From DASVWH01 sp036389715 (GTDB lineage Bacteria > Acidobacteriota > Blastocatellia > Pyrinomonadales > Pyrinomonadaceae), in contig DASVWH010000017.1 in assembly GCA_036389715.1 (NCBI GenBank), positions 1 to 10,448 on the forward strand: 10,448 nucleotides of DNA, given 5' to 3'. Positions 1-6,607 of this stretch are shown here, piece by piece (position 1 is the stretch's first letter; each line of letters starts with the position of its first letter). The translations under genes were made by a program, and so were the position numbers. The notes under the pieces were generated by a model. It had not been told where the DNA came from. It saw nothing but the letters and a program-made list of their open reading frames with translations, and made no database searches.

Positions 1-696
1 CTCGCGCTCGACCATCTCTATTTCCGTGCGATTCTCGGAGGCGTGCGTGTGCACCATGACGCCCCGCTCGCGCGCCAGCCGCGCGACCTCCGCCAGCAGC
101 TCGCGCGTGCAGCTGACGGCAAAGCGCGGCGCGAAGCAGTAGCGGATGCGTCCCCCGTCGCGCCCGTGCCATTCTTCGAGCAGGGCCAGTGCTTCGCGGA
201 TGGAGGCCTGCGTCTCTTCGTGCAGCGCGCCGGGGACGCCGTCGCCCTTGTCCATCATGCACTTGCCGAGGGTGGCGCGAAATCCCGTCTCCTCGACGGC
301 GCGAAAGGCCTCCCGCGTATGATTGACCGTCTCCATCGTCAGCGCACAGGTCGTCCCGCCCTTGACCAGCTCCGCGATGGAAAGCCGCGCCGAAGCACGG
401 ACCGAGGCGGGCGTGTGCGCGGCCTCCATCGGCCAGACGCGCTTCTTCAGCCAGTCAATCAGCGCGAGGTCGTCGGCCGAGCCGCGAAAGAGCGTCTGGC
501 AGAAATGGACGTGCGTCTGCACGAAGCCCGGCAGGACCGCGCAGCCGCTCGCGTCTATCACTTCGTCTGCGCTCTCAGCCGTCGGGCCCACGCTCTCAAT
601 CCGGCCGTCGCGGACGAGCAGATCACCGCTCAAGACGGAATCATCCCCGTCTATCGTGAGCAGCGTCCCGTTCCTGATTAAGATAGATTTTCCCAT
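1..696 (-). CDS. Amidohydrolase, deaminase/chlorohydrolase (MtaD/DadD/TrzA-like) family, N-terminal part
   Basis: The first 232 codons are present; the C-terminal half lies beyond the left edge. This would be a metal-dependent hydrolase that deaminates a purine-type or related heterocyclic substrate in the cytosol. Visible signatures are the N-terminal beta-sandwich segment, the metal-binding HVH at residues 62-64 after LPGFVQT, the family stretch CQTLFRGSADDL at 66-77, and HTHASE at 216-221, where H218 would be the third metal ligand and E221 the substrate/acid-base residue. The later catalytic His and Asp are not in the window. The ATG at 694-696 is the only sensible start: the protein aligns from it and no in-frame start lies just upstream, although no clear Shine-Dalgarno is seen. 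The family includes MTA/SAH deaminase, 5'-deoxyadenosine deaminase, 8-oxoguanine deaminase and triazine hydrolases, and the substrate cannot be told from this half. It lies 148 bases downstream of recA, across a large hairpin. Confidence 0.88.
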   Translation of the reverse strand, partial: MGKSILIRNGTLLTIDGDDSVLSGDLLVRDGRIESVGPTAESADEVIDASGCAVLPGFVQTHVHFCQTLFRGSADDLALIDWLKKRVWPMEAAHTPASVRASARLSIAELVKGGTTCALTMETVNHTREAFRAVEETGFRATLGKCMMDKGDGVPGALHEETQASIREALALLEEWHGRDGGRIRYCFAPRFAVSCTRELLAEVARLARERGVMVHTHASENRTEIEMVERE

Positions 697-752
697 CGTC
701 GCGCCAGAGAAGCCGTTACCGTTACCGTCCGACTATATAAACAATCGGGCAA

Positions 753-819
753 AAGGTAAAAGGCAAAAGTGAAGAACAGCAAGCATTGCCTGGCTGTCTT
801 CGCTTTCGCCTTTTACCTT
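753..819. repeat. Inverted heptamer-repeat hairpin between recA and the amidohydrolase gene
   Basis: Bases 753-780 and 793-819 are near-perfect reverse complements: 25 of 27 aligned positions match, with one single-base bulge and a 12-base loop. Each arm is itself a run of 7-base units. On the plus strand these are GGCAAAA (748-754), GGTAAAA (755-761), GGCAAAA (762-768) and GTGAAGA (769-775), mirrored by TCTTCGC (797-803), TTTCGCC (804-810) and TTTTACC (811-817). The transcript of recA or the leader of the amidohydrolase gene would fold into a long stem here. It may act as a transcription or mRNA 3'-end structure for recA, but the repeat architecture is shared with other gaps in the window. 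Confidence 0.85.
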
Positions 820-827
820 CCGACCCC

Positions 828-841
828 GGGCCGTGCGGCCC
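828..841 (-). terminator. GC-rich palindrome just after the recA stop, possible terminator part
   Basis: GGGCCGTGCGGCCC is a perfect palindrome apart from its central two bases and starts three bases after the recA stop codon. As RNA it would form a short stem of five to six pairs with a very small loop. No U-tract follows directly, but the longer heptamer hairpin comes next. It is a plausible but unproven 3' end for recA. Confidence 0.3.
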
Positions 842-844
842 TGC

Positions 845-1921
845 TTACTTCTTGTCTGCGGCCGCGGCCTTACGCTCGGAGGCCGGCGGCGCTGGCGCTG
901 CCTCTTCCTCCGCGTGAACCGGGAAGCCGAGCGCGACCTTCACGTCCGTCTCGACCCTGTGCATCAGCTCCGGGTTATCCCTGAGCGTCTGCTTGGCGTT
1001 CTCACGGCCCTGGCCGAGGCGCTCGCCCTTGTAGGAGAACCAGGCCCCGCTCTTCTCGACGACCTTGTGCAGGACGCCGAGGTCAACCAGGTCGCCCTCG
1101 CGCGAGATGCCCTCGCCGTAGACGATGTCGAACTCGCACTCGCGAAACGGCGGCGCGACCTTATTCTTGACCACCTTGACCTTCGTCCGGTTGCCGACGA
1201 AACGGTCGCCGTCCTTGATCGAGCCGATGCGGCGGATGTCCAGCCTGAGGCTCGAATAGAACTTCAGCGCGCGCCCGCCGGTCGTCGTCTCGGGCGAGCC
1301 GAACATGACGCCGATCTTTTCGCGTATCTGGTTGATGAAAATAAAGCAGGTGTTTGAAGACGAGACGATGGCCGTCAGCTTCCTGAGCGCCTGCGACATC
1401 AGACGCGCCTGCAATCCGGGCAGCGAATCGCCCATCTCGCCGTCGAGCTCCGCGCGCGGCACGAGCGCCGCCACCGAGTCAATGACGATCACGTCAACGC
1501 CGTTCGAGCGCACCAGTGCTTCGGCGATCTCCAGCGCCTGCTCGCCCGAATCCGGCTGCGAGATGAGCAGTTGGTCAACGTCCACGCCGAGCTTTCCGGC
1601 GTATTCGGCGTCCATCGCGTGCTCGGCGTCAATGTAGGCGGCGACGCCCCCGGACTTCTGCGCCTCGGCCACGATGTGCAGCGCGAGCGTCGTTTTGCCG
1701 GAGCTTTCCGGCCCGTAAATCTCTATCACGCGGCCACGCGGCACGCCGCCGACGCCGATTGCCGCATCCAGACTTAAAGAGGTTGTCGAGATCGCAGCGA
1801 TGTCGGAGACTTCCCGCTCGCCCAAACGCATGATCGATCCCTTGCCAAATTTCTTTTCAATGTTAAGCAGCGCCGCTTCGACCGCTTTACCGCGATCCGC
1901 GCCCGTTCTATCTTCAGCCAT
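845..1921 (-). CDS. recA: Recombinase A
   Basis: RecA forms filaments on single-stranded DNA, carries out ATP-dependent strand exchange and triggers LexA self-cleavage. Numbering from the upstream ATG (1928-1930): Walker A GPESSGKT at 73-80, catalytic Glu in DAEHAMD at E103, Walker B VIVID at 147-151, DNA-binding loop L1 around DGEMGDSLPGLQAR (163-176), and loop L2 from NQIREKIGV to ETTTGGRALKFY (about 200-225). The C-terminal domain is followed by an acidic, then Ala/Lys-rich tail, as is usual. Length (358-361 residues) is normal. Two ATGs three codons apart can start it. I chose the second (1919-1921) because AGAAAGAG lies 9 bases upstream and homologues usually begin MAE or similar; the first gives three more residues (to 1930). 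It is a separate unit downstream of the trp cluster with its own leader. Confidence 0.97.
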   Translation of the reverse strand: MAEDRTGADRGKAVEAALLNIEKKFGKGSIMRLGEREVSDIAAISTTSLSLDAAIGVGGVPRGRVIEIYGPESSGKTTLALHIVAEAQKSGGVAAYIDAEHAMDAEYAGKLGVDVDQLLISQPDSGEQALEIAEALVRSNGVDVIVIDSVAALVPRAELDGEMGDSLPGLQARLMSQALRKLTAIVSSSNTCFIFINQIREKIGVMFGSPETTTGGRALKFYSSLRLDIRRIGSIKDGDRFVGNRTKVKVVKNKVAPPFRECEFDIVYGEGISREGDLVDLGVLHKVVEKSGAWFSYKGERLGQGRENAKQTLRDNPELMHRVETDVKVALGFPVHAEEEAAPAPPASERKAAAADKK

Positions 1922-2015
1922 CACAAACATCTCTTTCTACCATTCCTTTTCTCACGTCTCGTGGTGTGTCGAACTTATCGGTCGTCCCGGCAGACCTGCC
2001 ACCGCAACGAGAGGC

Positions 2016-2053
2016 AGTATAACACACGCAACGCGAGAATGGAACAGCGTTTC
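2016..2053 (-). promoter_or_regulatory. Candidate recA promoter with a palindromic, SOS-like operator
   Basis: On the minus strand TATACT (2016-2021) is a good -10 box about 90 bases upstream of recA; the hexamer 17 bases further up is TTCCAT (2039-2044), a poor -35. Overlapping that -35 is GAAACGCTGTTCC (2041-2053), an imperfect palindrome of the form GRAAC-N3-GTTYC. A near-palindrome at this place is what a LexA site in front of recA would look like. It does not match the E. coli (CTGT-N8-ACAG) or Bacillus (CGAAC-N4-GTTCG) consensus, so the LexA assignment is inference from position and symmetry only. Confidence 0.35.
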
Positions 2054-2124
2054 ATACATGCAACGAACTATTTTCGCGGGGTTTGAGAGCAAATTCAATG
2101 ATAGAGCACGCCGTCCGGCCGAGC

Positions 2125-2143
2125 GCCCGGCATCATTCCGGGC
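2125..2143 (-). terminator. GC hairpin downstream of the trpBA block
   Basis: GCCCGG (2125-2130) and CCGGGC (2138-2143) form a six-pair stem with a seven-base loop, about 60 bases after the stop of the last gene of the trp block and before the recA promoter. There is no clear run of U after it, so as an intrinsic terminator it is weak. Another short palindrome, CCGCACTGCGG, lies at 2159-2169. The 272-base gap otherwise holds only the recA leader and promoter. Confidence 0.25.
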
Positions 2144-2202
2144 CGGGCCCTGTGCGCTCCGCACTGCGGTATACCACGCGGGCCGCAAATCCTGCAACCG
2201 GG

Positions 2203-2556
2203 TCAGCCTTCGAGCAGCTCGGAGAGGCTGCGGCCGCTCCGTTTTTCGAGCTGTTCCGTGAGCGAGGCCACGCCGCCCGCGCTCTCGTCGCACGCCAGGC
2301 GCTCGACGCGCCACATCGGGAAAAAGAGGTCATTCAACCCGATGAAGGGCTCACCGCTGGCCACCGCGCTGACCCAATCGTCAAAGGCATTGAGATCGAG
2401 CCCGCGCAGGAAGACGCCCGCCGCGCTGATTTCGTAAAGCATCCCCCAGCACTTCTCGCGGGGGCTGTGCAGGACCAGGACGACGGGCGCGCCAGCCTCT
2501 ATCGAAGTCTTGCGCTTTCCGGCGCCTTGCGGGCTCTTCTCTCGCGTCTCGGCCAT
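2203..2556 (-). CDS. Conserved-looking hypothetical protein, coupled to trpA
   Basis: A 117-residue protein of unknown function. A Lys/Arg-containing N-terminus (about residues 1-20) is followed by a compact domain: hydrophobic strand APVVLVLHSPREKCWGML, an AAGVFLRGLDLNAFDDW stretch, then LNDLFFPMWRVERLACDE, and a C-terminal helical segment containing SLTEQLEKRSG. The 'HSPRE.. WG.L' and 'FFPM.RVER' patterns recall a small family I associate with Acidobacteriota; I cannot assign it a function. A small PilZ-like barrel is one possibility, but the RxxxR and (D/N)xSxxG c-di-GMP motifs are not visible. The start is fixed by TGATG: the trpA stop TGA and this ATG share one base, implying translational coupling. 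A TTG one codon earlier would also be in frame. It is therefore probably made together with TrpA. Confidence 0.8.
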   Translation of the reverse strand: MAETREKSPQGAGKRKTSIEAGAPVVLVLHSPREKCWGMLYEISAAGVFLRGLDLNAFDDWVSAVASGEPFIGLNDLFFPMWRVERLACDESAGGVASLTEQLEKRSGRSLSELLEG

Positions 2557-3359
2557 CAATTTTTATCCCGCCCGGCGGGCAGCAGCCCGCGTGCGAACTC
2601 CCCCACCTGTCGCACGATGCCGGGCGCGCCCGCCAGTCGTTCGATCTCGGCGACCAGCGCCGAACCGACGACGGCCGCGTCCGCATAGCGCCAGACATCG
2701 GCCACCTGCGCTGCGTTCGAGATACCGAATCCGACGGCGACGGGTAGCGCCGACACCTGGCGCACGCGGGCCACCAGCTTTTCGGCATCGAGGCTGACGT
2801 TGGCCCGCGCGCCCGTCACGCCCGCACGCGAGACGGCGTAAATGAAGCCGCTGGCCTGCTCGGCCACCATTTGCAAACGCGCGTCGGTCGAGGTCGGCGC
2901 AACCAGAAAGATCATGTCCAGGCCCTGCGCTTTGAGCATCGGAGCGAAGTCGAGGGCCTCTTCCGGGACGAGGTCTGTGACGAGCACGCCGTCAACACCG
3001 GCGCGCGCCGCTTCCCTGCTCAAACGCTCAAGCCCGTATTGCAGCAGCGGGTTGAAGTAGCTGAAGAGCACGACGGGGACATCTATTTCGTGCTGCACAT
3101 CCGCGACCGCATCCAGTAACTCCCCTATCCCGAACTCGTGTCGCAGGGCGCGCTCAGAGGCTCTCTGGATGACCGGCCCGTCGGCCATCGGGTCGCTGAA
3201 CGGGACGCCAAGCTCGATGATGCTCGCGCCCGCCCGCGCCAGTTCGACCAGCAATCGCCGCGTCGTCTCAAGGTCGGGATCGCCTGCCGTAATAAACGGG
3301 ATGAAGCCGCGCCGGGCTTCGCGCTGCAAACGGGCGAAGGTCTCGCCGATGCGGCTCAA
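2556..3359 (-). CDS. trpA: Tryptophan synthase alpha subunit
   Basis: Cleaves indole-3-glycerol phosphate to indole and glyceraldehyde-3-phosphate, passing the indole through a tunnel to TrpB. The 267-residue length is typical of this TIM barrel. The catalytic acids fall at family positions: E49 in IIELGVPFSDP and D60 in MADGP. Phosphate-binding loops are visible as GFGISNAAQ and VVGSALV near the C-terminus. It starts with TTG, whose last two bases overlap the trpB stop (TTGA). The start is supported by GGAG seven bases upstream and by the usual N-terminal pattern SRIGETFARLQ. The stop shares one base with the ATG of the next gene, so trpB, trpA and the small protein form one coupled block. 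Confidence 0.97.
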   Translation of the reverse strand: MSRIGETFARLQREARRGFIPFITAGDPDLETTRRLLVELARAGASIIELGVPFSDPMADGPVIQRASERALRHEFGIGELLDAVADVQHEIDVPVVLFSYFNPLLQYGLERLSREAARAGVDGVLVTDLVPEEALDFAPMLKAQGLDMIFLVAPTSTDARLQMVAEQASGFIYAVSRAGVTGARANVSLDAEKLVARVRQVSALPVAVGFGISNAAQVADVWRYADAAVVGSALVAEIERLAGAPGIVRQVGEFARGLLPAGRDKN

Positions 3360-4573
3360 GGCGTTTCTCCGCCGAGCATCCCGGCGACAGTATCAACGTC
3401 CTTATCGCCGCGCCCCGAAAGATTGATGACGAGCAGCTGGTCGCGCTTCAGCTCGCGTGCGACTTTCAAAGCGTAAGCCACCGCGTGCGATGATTCCAGG
3501 GCCGGAATGATGCCTTCGAGCTGTGAGAGCTGTTGAAAGGCGGCCAGCGCCTCGGCGTCGTCGGCCGAGACGTATTCGACGCGGCCCGCATCGTGCAGAA
3601 AGGCGTGCTCCGGTCCGATCGAGGGATAATCGAGCCCGGCGGAGATCGAGTGTGTCGCAGCTATCTGCCCGCGCTCGTCCTGCAAGACGTAGCTCATAGT
3701 CCCCTGCAAGACGCCCGGGCGTCCGCCCCCGCCCTGATTGAAACGCGCGGCGTGCTCGCCCAGGCTGTTCCCGCTGCCGCCCGCTTCGACGCCGATCATC
3801 CGAATCGCGGCATCGCCGAGGAAAGGATGAAAGAGCCCGATAGAGTTTGAGCCGCCGCCGACGCAGGCGACCAGGACATCGGGTAAACGTCCCTCACTCT
3901 CAAGCATCTGGGCACGCGTCTCGCGCCCGATGACGCTCTGGAAGTCGCGCACCATCAGCGGGTACGGGTGCGGCCCGAGGGCGCTGCCGAGCAGGTAGTA
4001 AGTGTCGGCAACATTCGTCACCCAATCGCGCAGCGCCTCGTTAATCGCATCTTTGAGGGTCCGCGCGCCCGCCTCCACGGCACGCACCTCGGCCCCTAGC
4101 AGGCGCATTCGGAAGACGTTGAGCCGCTGGCGGCGCATGTCCTCCGAGCCCATGTAGACCACGCATTCGAGGCCAAAGAGCGCGCAGACCGTGGCCGTGG
4201 CGACGCCGTGCTGGCCCGCGCCCGTCTCTGCGATGATGCGCCGTTTGCCCATCCGCCGCGCGAGCAGCACCTGCCCGAGCGCGTTGTTAATCTTGTGCGA
4301 GCCCGTATGCGAGAGGTCTTCGCGCTTGAGAAAGAGCCTGGCTCCGCCCGCGGCCTCCGATAAACGCGCCGCAGGAAAGAGCGGCGTCGGGCGGCCGGAA
4401 TAATCGCGCAGGAGCGCCGCCAGCTCCGCCTGGAACTCATCATCCGAGCGCACGGCTGCGTAAGCCCCGGCCAGCTCTTCGAGCGGGGCCATCAGGGTCT
4501 CCGGCACGAAGCGCCCGCCATACGGTCCCCAGTGCCCGCGCTCGTCCGGCTGTGTCTCCCTGGCATCGCTCAT
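3356..4573 (-). CDS. trpB: Tryptophan synthase beta subunit
   Basis: The PLP enzyme that joins indole to L-serine to make tryptophan, in an alpha2beta2 complex with TrpA. Its 405 residues match the usual TrpB1 length. The PLP lysine is K94 in HTGSHKINNALGQ, the catalytic glutamate is E116 in AETGAGQHG, the PLP-phosphate loop GGGSN is at 239-243, and the C-terminal NLSGRGDKD motif is present. The N-terminus carries the usual GPYGGRFVPETL. The ATG at 4571-4573 has no clear Shine-Dalgarno; the bases just upstream are degenerate repeats. It overlaps trpA by three bases and is 148 bases downstream of the diguanylate cyclase gene. Confidence 0.97.
   Translation of the reverse strand: MSDARETQPDERGHWGPYGGRFVPETLMAPLEELAGAYAAVRSDDEFQAELAALLRDYSGRPTPLFPAARLSEAAGGARLFLKREDLSHTGSHKINNALGQVLLARRMGKRRIIAETGAGQHGVATATVCALFGLECVVYMGSEDMRRQRLNVFRMRLLGAEVRAVEAGARTLKDAINEALRDWVTNVADTYYLLGSALGPHPYPLMVRDFQSVIGRETRAQMLESEGRLPDVLVACVGGGSNSIGLFHPFLGDAAIRMIGVEAGGSGNSLGEHAARFNQGGGGRPGVLQGTMSYVLQDERGQIAATHSISAGLDYPSIGPEHAFLHDAGRVEYVSADDAEALAAFQQLSQLEGIIPALESSHAVAYALKVARELKRDQLLVINLSGRGDKDVDTVAGMLGGETP
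3367..3370 (-). promoter_or_regulatory. Shine-Dalgarno of trpA (supports TTG start)
   Basis: GGAG lies inside the end of trpB, seven bases upstream of the TTG start of trpA. It is one of few clear ribosome binding sites in the window and decides in favour of the non-ATG start and of the overlap with trpB. Confidence 0.7.
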
Positions 4574-4578
4574 TTAAT

Positions 4579-4615
4579 GACTGCTTTCTGCCGTCGCTAA
4601 TAACTGCTCCCTGCC
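4579..4615. repeat. Degenerate heptamer repeats in the trpB leader
   Basis: On the minus strand the trpB leader contains GCAGGGA-GCAGTTA and, 23 bases further on, GCAGAAA-GCAGTCA, ending six bases before the ATG. The 14-base copies (plus 4579-4592 and 4602-4615) share 12 bases. The core word GCAGNNA is the same as in the cyclophilin/trpG gap. No inverted arm is evident here. The rest of this 148-base gap shows only a small dyad near 4683-4704 and no clear promoter. Confidence 0.55.
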
Positions 4616-4721
4616 ATCTCCCGGCCCTTTGACGGGCGAAGGCTCCTCTTCCGCGCAATGCTGACCCCCCGCTGGCAGCTACAACCTGTTCCGGCTCAAC
4701 AGTTTATCACCGCTGCGCGCT

Positions 4722-5657
4722 CTAAAGGGCGGTCGTCGGCGCGGCGATGACCGTGCGATTGCGCCCCTCATCCTTGGCGCGGTAGAGCGCCGCGTCGCTG
4801 GCGGCGTAGAGAGCGCGCTCGGAGACTGCGTGCGCCGGGCAGGCCGCGAGCCCCAGGCTGATGGTCACTGTCCCGTAGCTCTCGACCGGCGCGGCCGAGA
4901 CGACCTGGCGCAGGCGCTCGGCGGCCGTCAGGGCTCTCGCGTCGTCCGCACCGGCCAGCAGCAGCGCGAACTCTTCGCCGCCCAGCCGCGCGGCCGTATC
5001 GTTATCGCGCGACAGCTCGACGAGCGAGCTGGCGATGTGACGAATCACCACGTCGCCCGCCGAATGGCCGTGCTGATCGTTGAAGAGCTTCATGTGGTCT
5101 ATATCCAGCAGCAAGAGCGCGCACGGCACGTTGTAGCGGCGCCAACGCTCCAGCTCCTGCCCGAGCGCGAGGCGAAAACGGCGGCGATTGGCCAGCCCCG
5201 TCAGGTAATCGCGGTCGGCGTCGAAGCGCAGCCGCTCAATCGTTTGACGCAGCGAGACTAGCTGCCTGGTGCGCGCGAGCAGCAGTTCAATCTCGGCGGG
5301 CAGCCGGAAGTAGTCGAACGCGCCAAGCTCTATCGCGGCACAGCGCCGCGCCGTCGTCGCCTCGGCCTGGCCCAGCAGCAACAGTGCGACGCCGTCCGAG
5401 AGGCGCGAGACGGAGCGCGCCAGCTCGTCGGCGCTGATGCCTTTGAGGCTGACATCCACGAGCATCAGGTGCGGGCGCGTCTGCCGGAGCGAGACCAGGG
5501 CCGCAGCGCCTCCCGTCACGCCGACGACGGCGAACCCCGCATCCCCGAGCGCCGCGCCGTAAGCGGCCATCGAAGGCTCGTCCGTCACGAGCAGCACGCG
5601 GCCCTGTTCGCGCCTGCTCGCCAGCTCGTCCGAAGTTGCCTGTGCTGTTGCACTCAT
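4722..5657 (-). CDS. Receiver-like + GGDEF diguanylate cyclase
   Basis: A 311-residue cytosolic protein that should make c-di-GMP from two GTP. Residues about 19-130 are a response-regulator receiver fold (VLLVTDEPS ... LMLVDVS ... FDYFRLP), residues about 147-305 a GGDEF domain. The GGDEF domain looks active: DYLTGLANRR, DIDHMKLFNDQHGHSAGD, and GGEEF at 226-230. An RxxD inhibitory site (R217-D220) lies five residues before it, so product feedback inhibition is likely. The receiver is unusual: the acidic pair (D26, E27) and phospho-acceptor D68 remain, but the conserved Thr/Ser after strand 4 appears to be Gly (about G96) and the Lys before Pro is Leu (L119), so ordinary phospho-switching is doubtful. 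It lies between trpF and trpB with 145-148 base gaps on both sides and no visible partner kinase. Confidence 0.93.
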   Translation of the reverse strand: MSATAQATSDELASRREQGRVLLVTDEPSMAAYGAALGDAGFAVVGVTGGAAALVSLRQTRPHLMLVDVSLKGISADELARSVSRLSDGVALLLLGQAEATTARRCAAIELGAFDYFRLPAEIELLLARTRQLVSLRQTIERLRFDADRDYLTGLANRRRFRLALGQELERWRRYNVPCALLLLDIDHMKLFNDQHGHSAGDVVIRHIASSLVELSRDNDTAARLGGEEFALLLAGADDARALTAAERLRQVVSAAPVESYGTVTISLGLAACPAHAVSERALYAASDAALYRAKDEGRNRTVIAAPTTAL

Positions 5658-5802
5658 AAAAGGCGGAGCTTAGCTGCCGGACGCCGCGCGCCGGGCTGCG
5701 AGAGATTGACCTGCCGCTTCCGGCATCCTCCGGCATCGGGCGGCTGAAATCCTAAAACCCGGCAGACAGCATCTGACATCCAATGCGGTCGCGGCGTCAA
5801 GT
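5658..5802. other. trpF to GGDEF gap without heptamer repeats
   Basis: This 145-base gap differs from the others in having no heptamer tract or large dyad. Directly after the trpF stop the minus strand reads TTGACG (5795-5800), a good -35 hexamer, but the best hexamer 18 bases on is TCAGAT, so a promoter for the cyclase gene is only a weak possibility. A 10-base direct repeat around CCGGCATCCT/CCGGCATCGG lies near 5721-5740. Confidence 0.25.
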
Positions 5803-6426
5803 TTAACAGGCCGCGCGGGCCGCCCGGACGAAGGCGCGCAGCAGCTCCGTGTCCTTTCTTCCGGGCGAGCATTCGAGCCCGCTGCACGCATCAACAGCAT
5901 CAGGGCCGACGGCCGCAATCGCTCCCGCGATGTTCTCGGGCGAGAGACCGCCCGCGAGGAACAGCTGCGGGACAAGCTGGCGCACGCTCCGGGCCAGCCG
6001 CCAGTCGAAGACGTGCCCCGTGCCGCCACGCTCCGCGCCCGCGAAGGCATCGAGCAGGATCGCCTCTGTCTCATAGGCGGTCACGCTCTGCGGGTCAAAC
6101 CGCGCGCCGACGCGCAGCGCCTTGATGACAAAGCGTCCCTTTAACTCGCGGCAGTATTCGGGCGACTCGTCGCCGTGCAACTGGACGGCCGTCATCCCCG
6201 CCAGGTCCGCCTTCAGCGCGACCTGCCGAGGCCCGCTCTCGTTGACGAAAACGCCGACGCTCATCATCCCCGCGGGCAGTTGCGAGACGATGCGGCGCGC
6301 CTCCTCCGGGGCAATATAACGCGGGCTCCGCTCGTAAAAGTTGAAGCCGAGAGCATCCGCGCCCGCCTCCGCTGCCGCCAGCGCATCTTCCAGATTCGTA
6401 ATCCCGCAAACTTTGACGAAGACCAT
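5803..6426 (-). CDS. trpF: Phosphoribosylanthranilate isomerase
   Basis: Converts N-(5'-phosphoribosyl)anthranilate to CdRP, the third committed step of tryptophan synthesis. The 207-residue TIM barrel is of normal size. The general base and acid are at the standard positions: C7 in VKVCGI and D126 in LLDAFAG. FNFYERSPRYI, VQLHGDESPEYC, LAGGLSPENI and the phosphate-loop pattern SGLE-SPGRKD follow in order; the usual V(S)SSGVE is ACSGLE here. The ATG at 6424-6426 gives the canonical MVFVKVCGIT start. No strong Shine-Dalgarno is seen. It is separated from trpC upstream by 181 bases and from the cyclase downstream by 145. Confidence 0.96.
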   Translation of the reverse strand: MVFVKVCGITNLEDALAAAEAGADALGFNFYERSPRYIAPEEARRIVSQLPAGMMSVGVFVNESGPRQVALKADLAGMTAVQLHGDESPEYCRELKGRFVIKALRVGARFDPQSVTAYETEAILLDAFAGAERGGTGHVFDWRLARSVRQLVPQLFLAGGLSPENIAGAIAAVGPDAVDACSGLECSPGRKDTELLRAFVRAARAAC

Positions 6427-6474
6427 TGAAATACCCGTCAGCCCGACTCAAAAGCCATCAATCATCATGTGTCG

Positions 6475-6592
6475 AATCGTCAATGATAGATAGGTAAAAG
6501 CAATGATAAATAGACGGAGCCGATTGCTCGCGGCAAAGCTCCCGTCTCGCCCGTCTCTCTTTTTCCATGCACGATTGGCCATTGACGATTGA
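6475..6592. repeat. Inverted and heptamer repeats in the trpC/trpF gap
   Basis: AATCGTCAATG (6475-6485) and CATTGACGATT (6580-6590) are exact 11-base reverse complements about 95 bases apart. The right arm is part of three tandem heptamers of form CNATTGR (CGATTGG, CCATTGA, CGATTGA; 6572-6592). On the left CAATGATAGATAG (6481) recurs as CAATGATAAATAG (6501). The architecture is a weaker version of the heptamer hairpins in other gaps. No promoter or small gene is evident in the rest of the 181-base gap. Confidence 0.6.
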
Positions 6593-6607
6593 AAGGCTTT
6601 TCATCTT

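Noticed and set aside
43..681. Long plus-strand open frame opposite the amidohydrolase gene
   Set aside because: It is the antisense shadow of a clear amidohydrolase frame; its composition is Arg/Ala-rich and no motif is visible.
748..819. CRISPR-like repeat array in the gaps
   Set aside because: Units are 7 bases long, contiguous and mirrored; there are no spacers and no cas genes.
1952..2314. Minus-strand open frame of 120 codons in the recA upstream region
   Set aside because: It overlaps the end of the small protein gene in another frame, has an Arg-rich product, and its 3' part covers the recA promoter.
2203..2556. PilZ c-di-GMP receptor paired with the nearby diguanylate cyclase
   Set aside because: The RxxxR and (D/N)xSxxG binding motifs are not present, so the attractive link is not supported.
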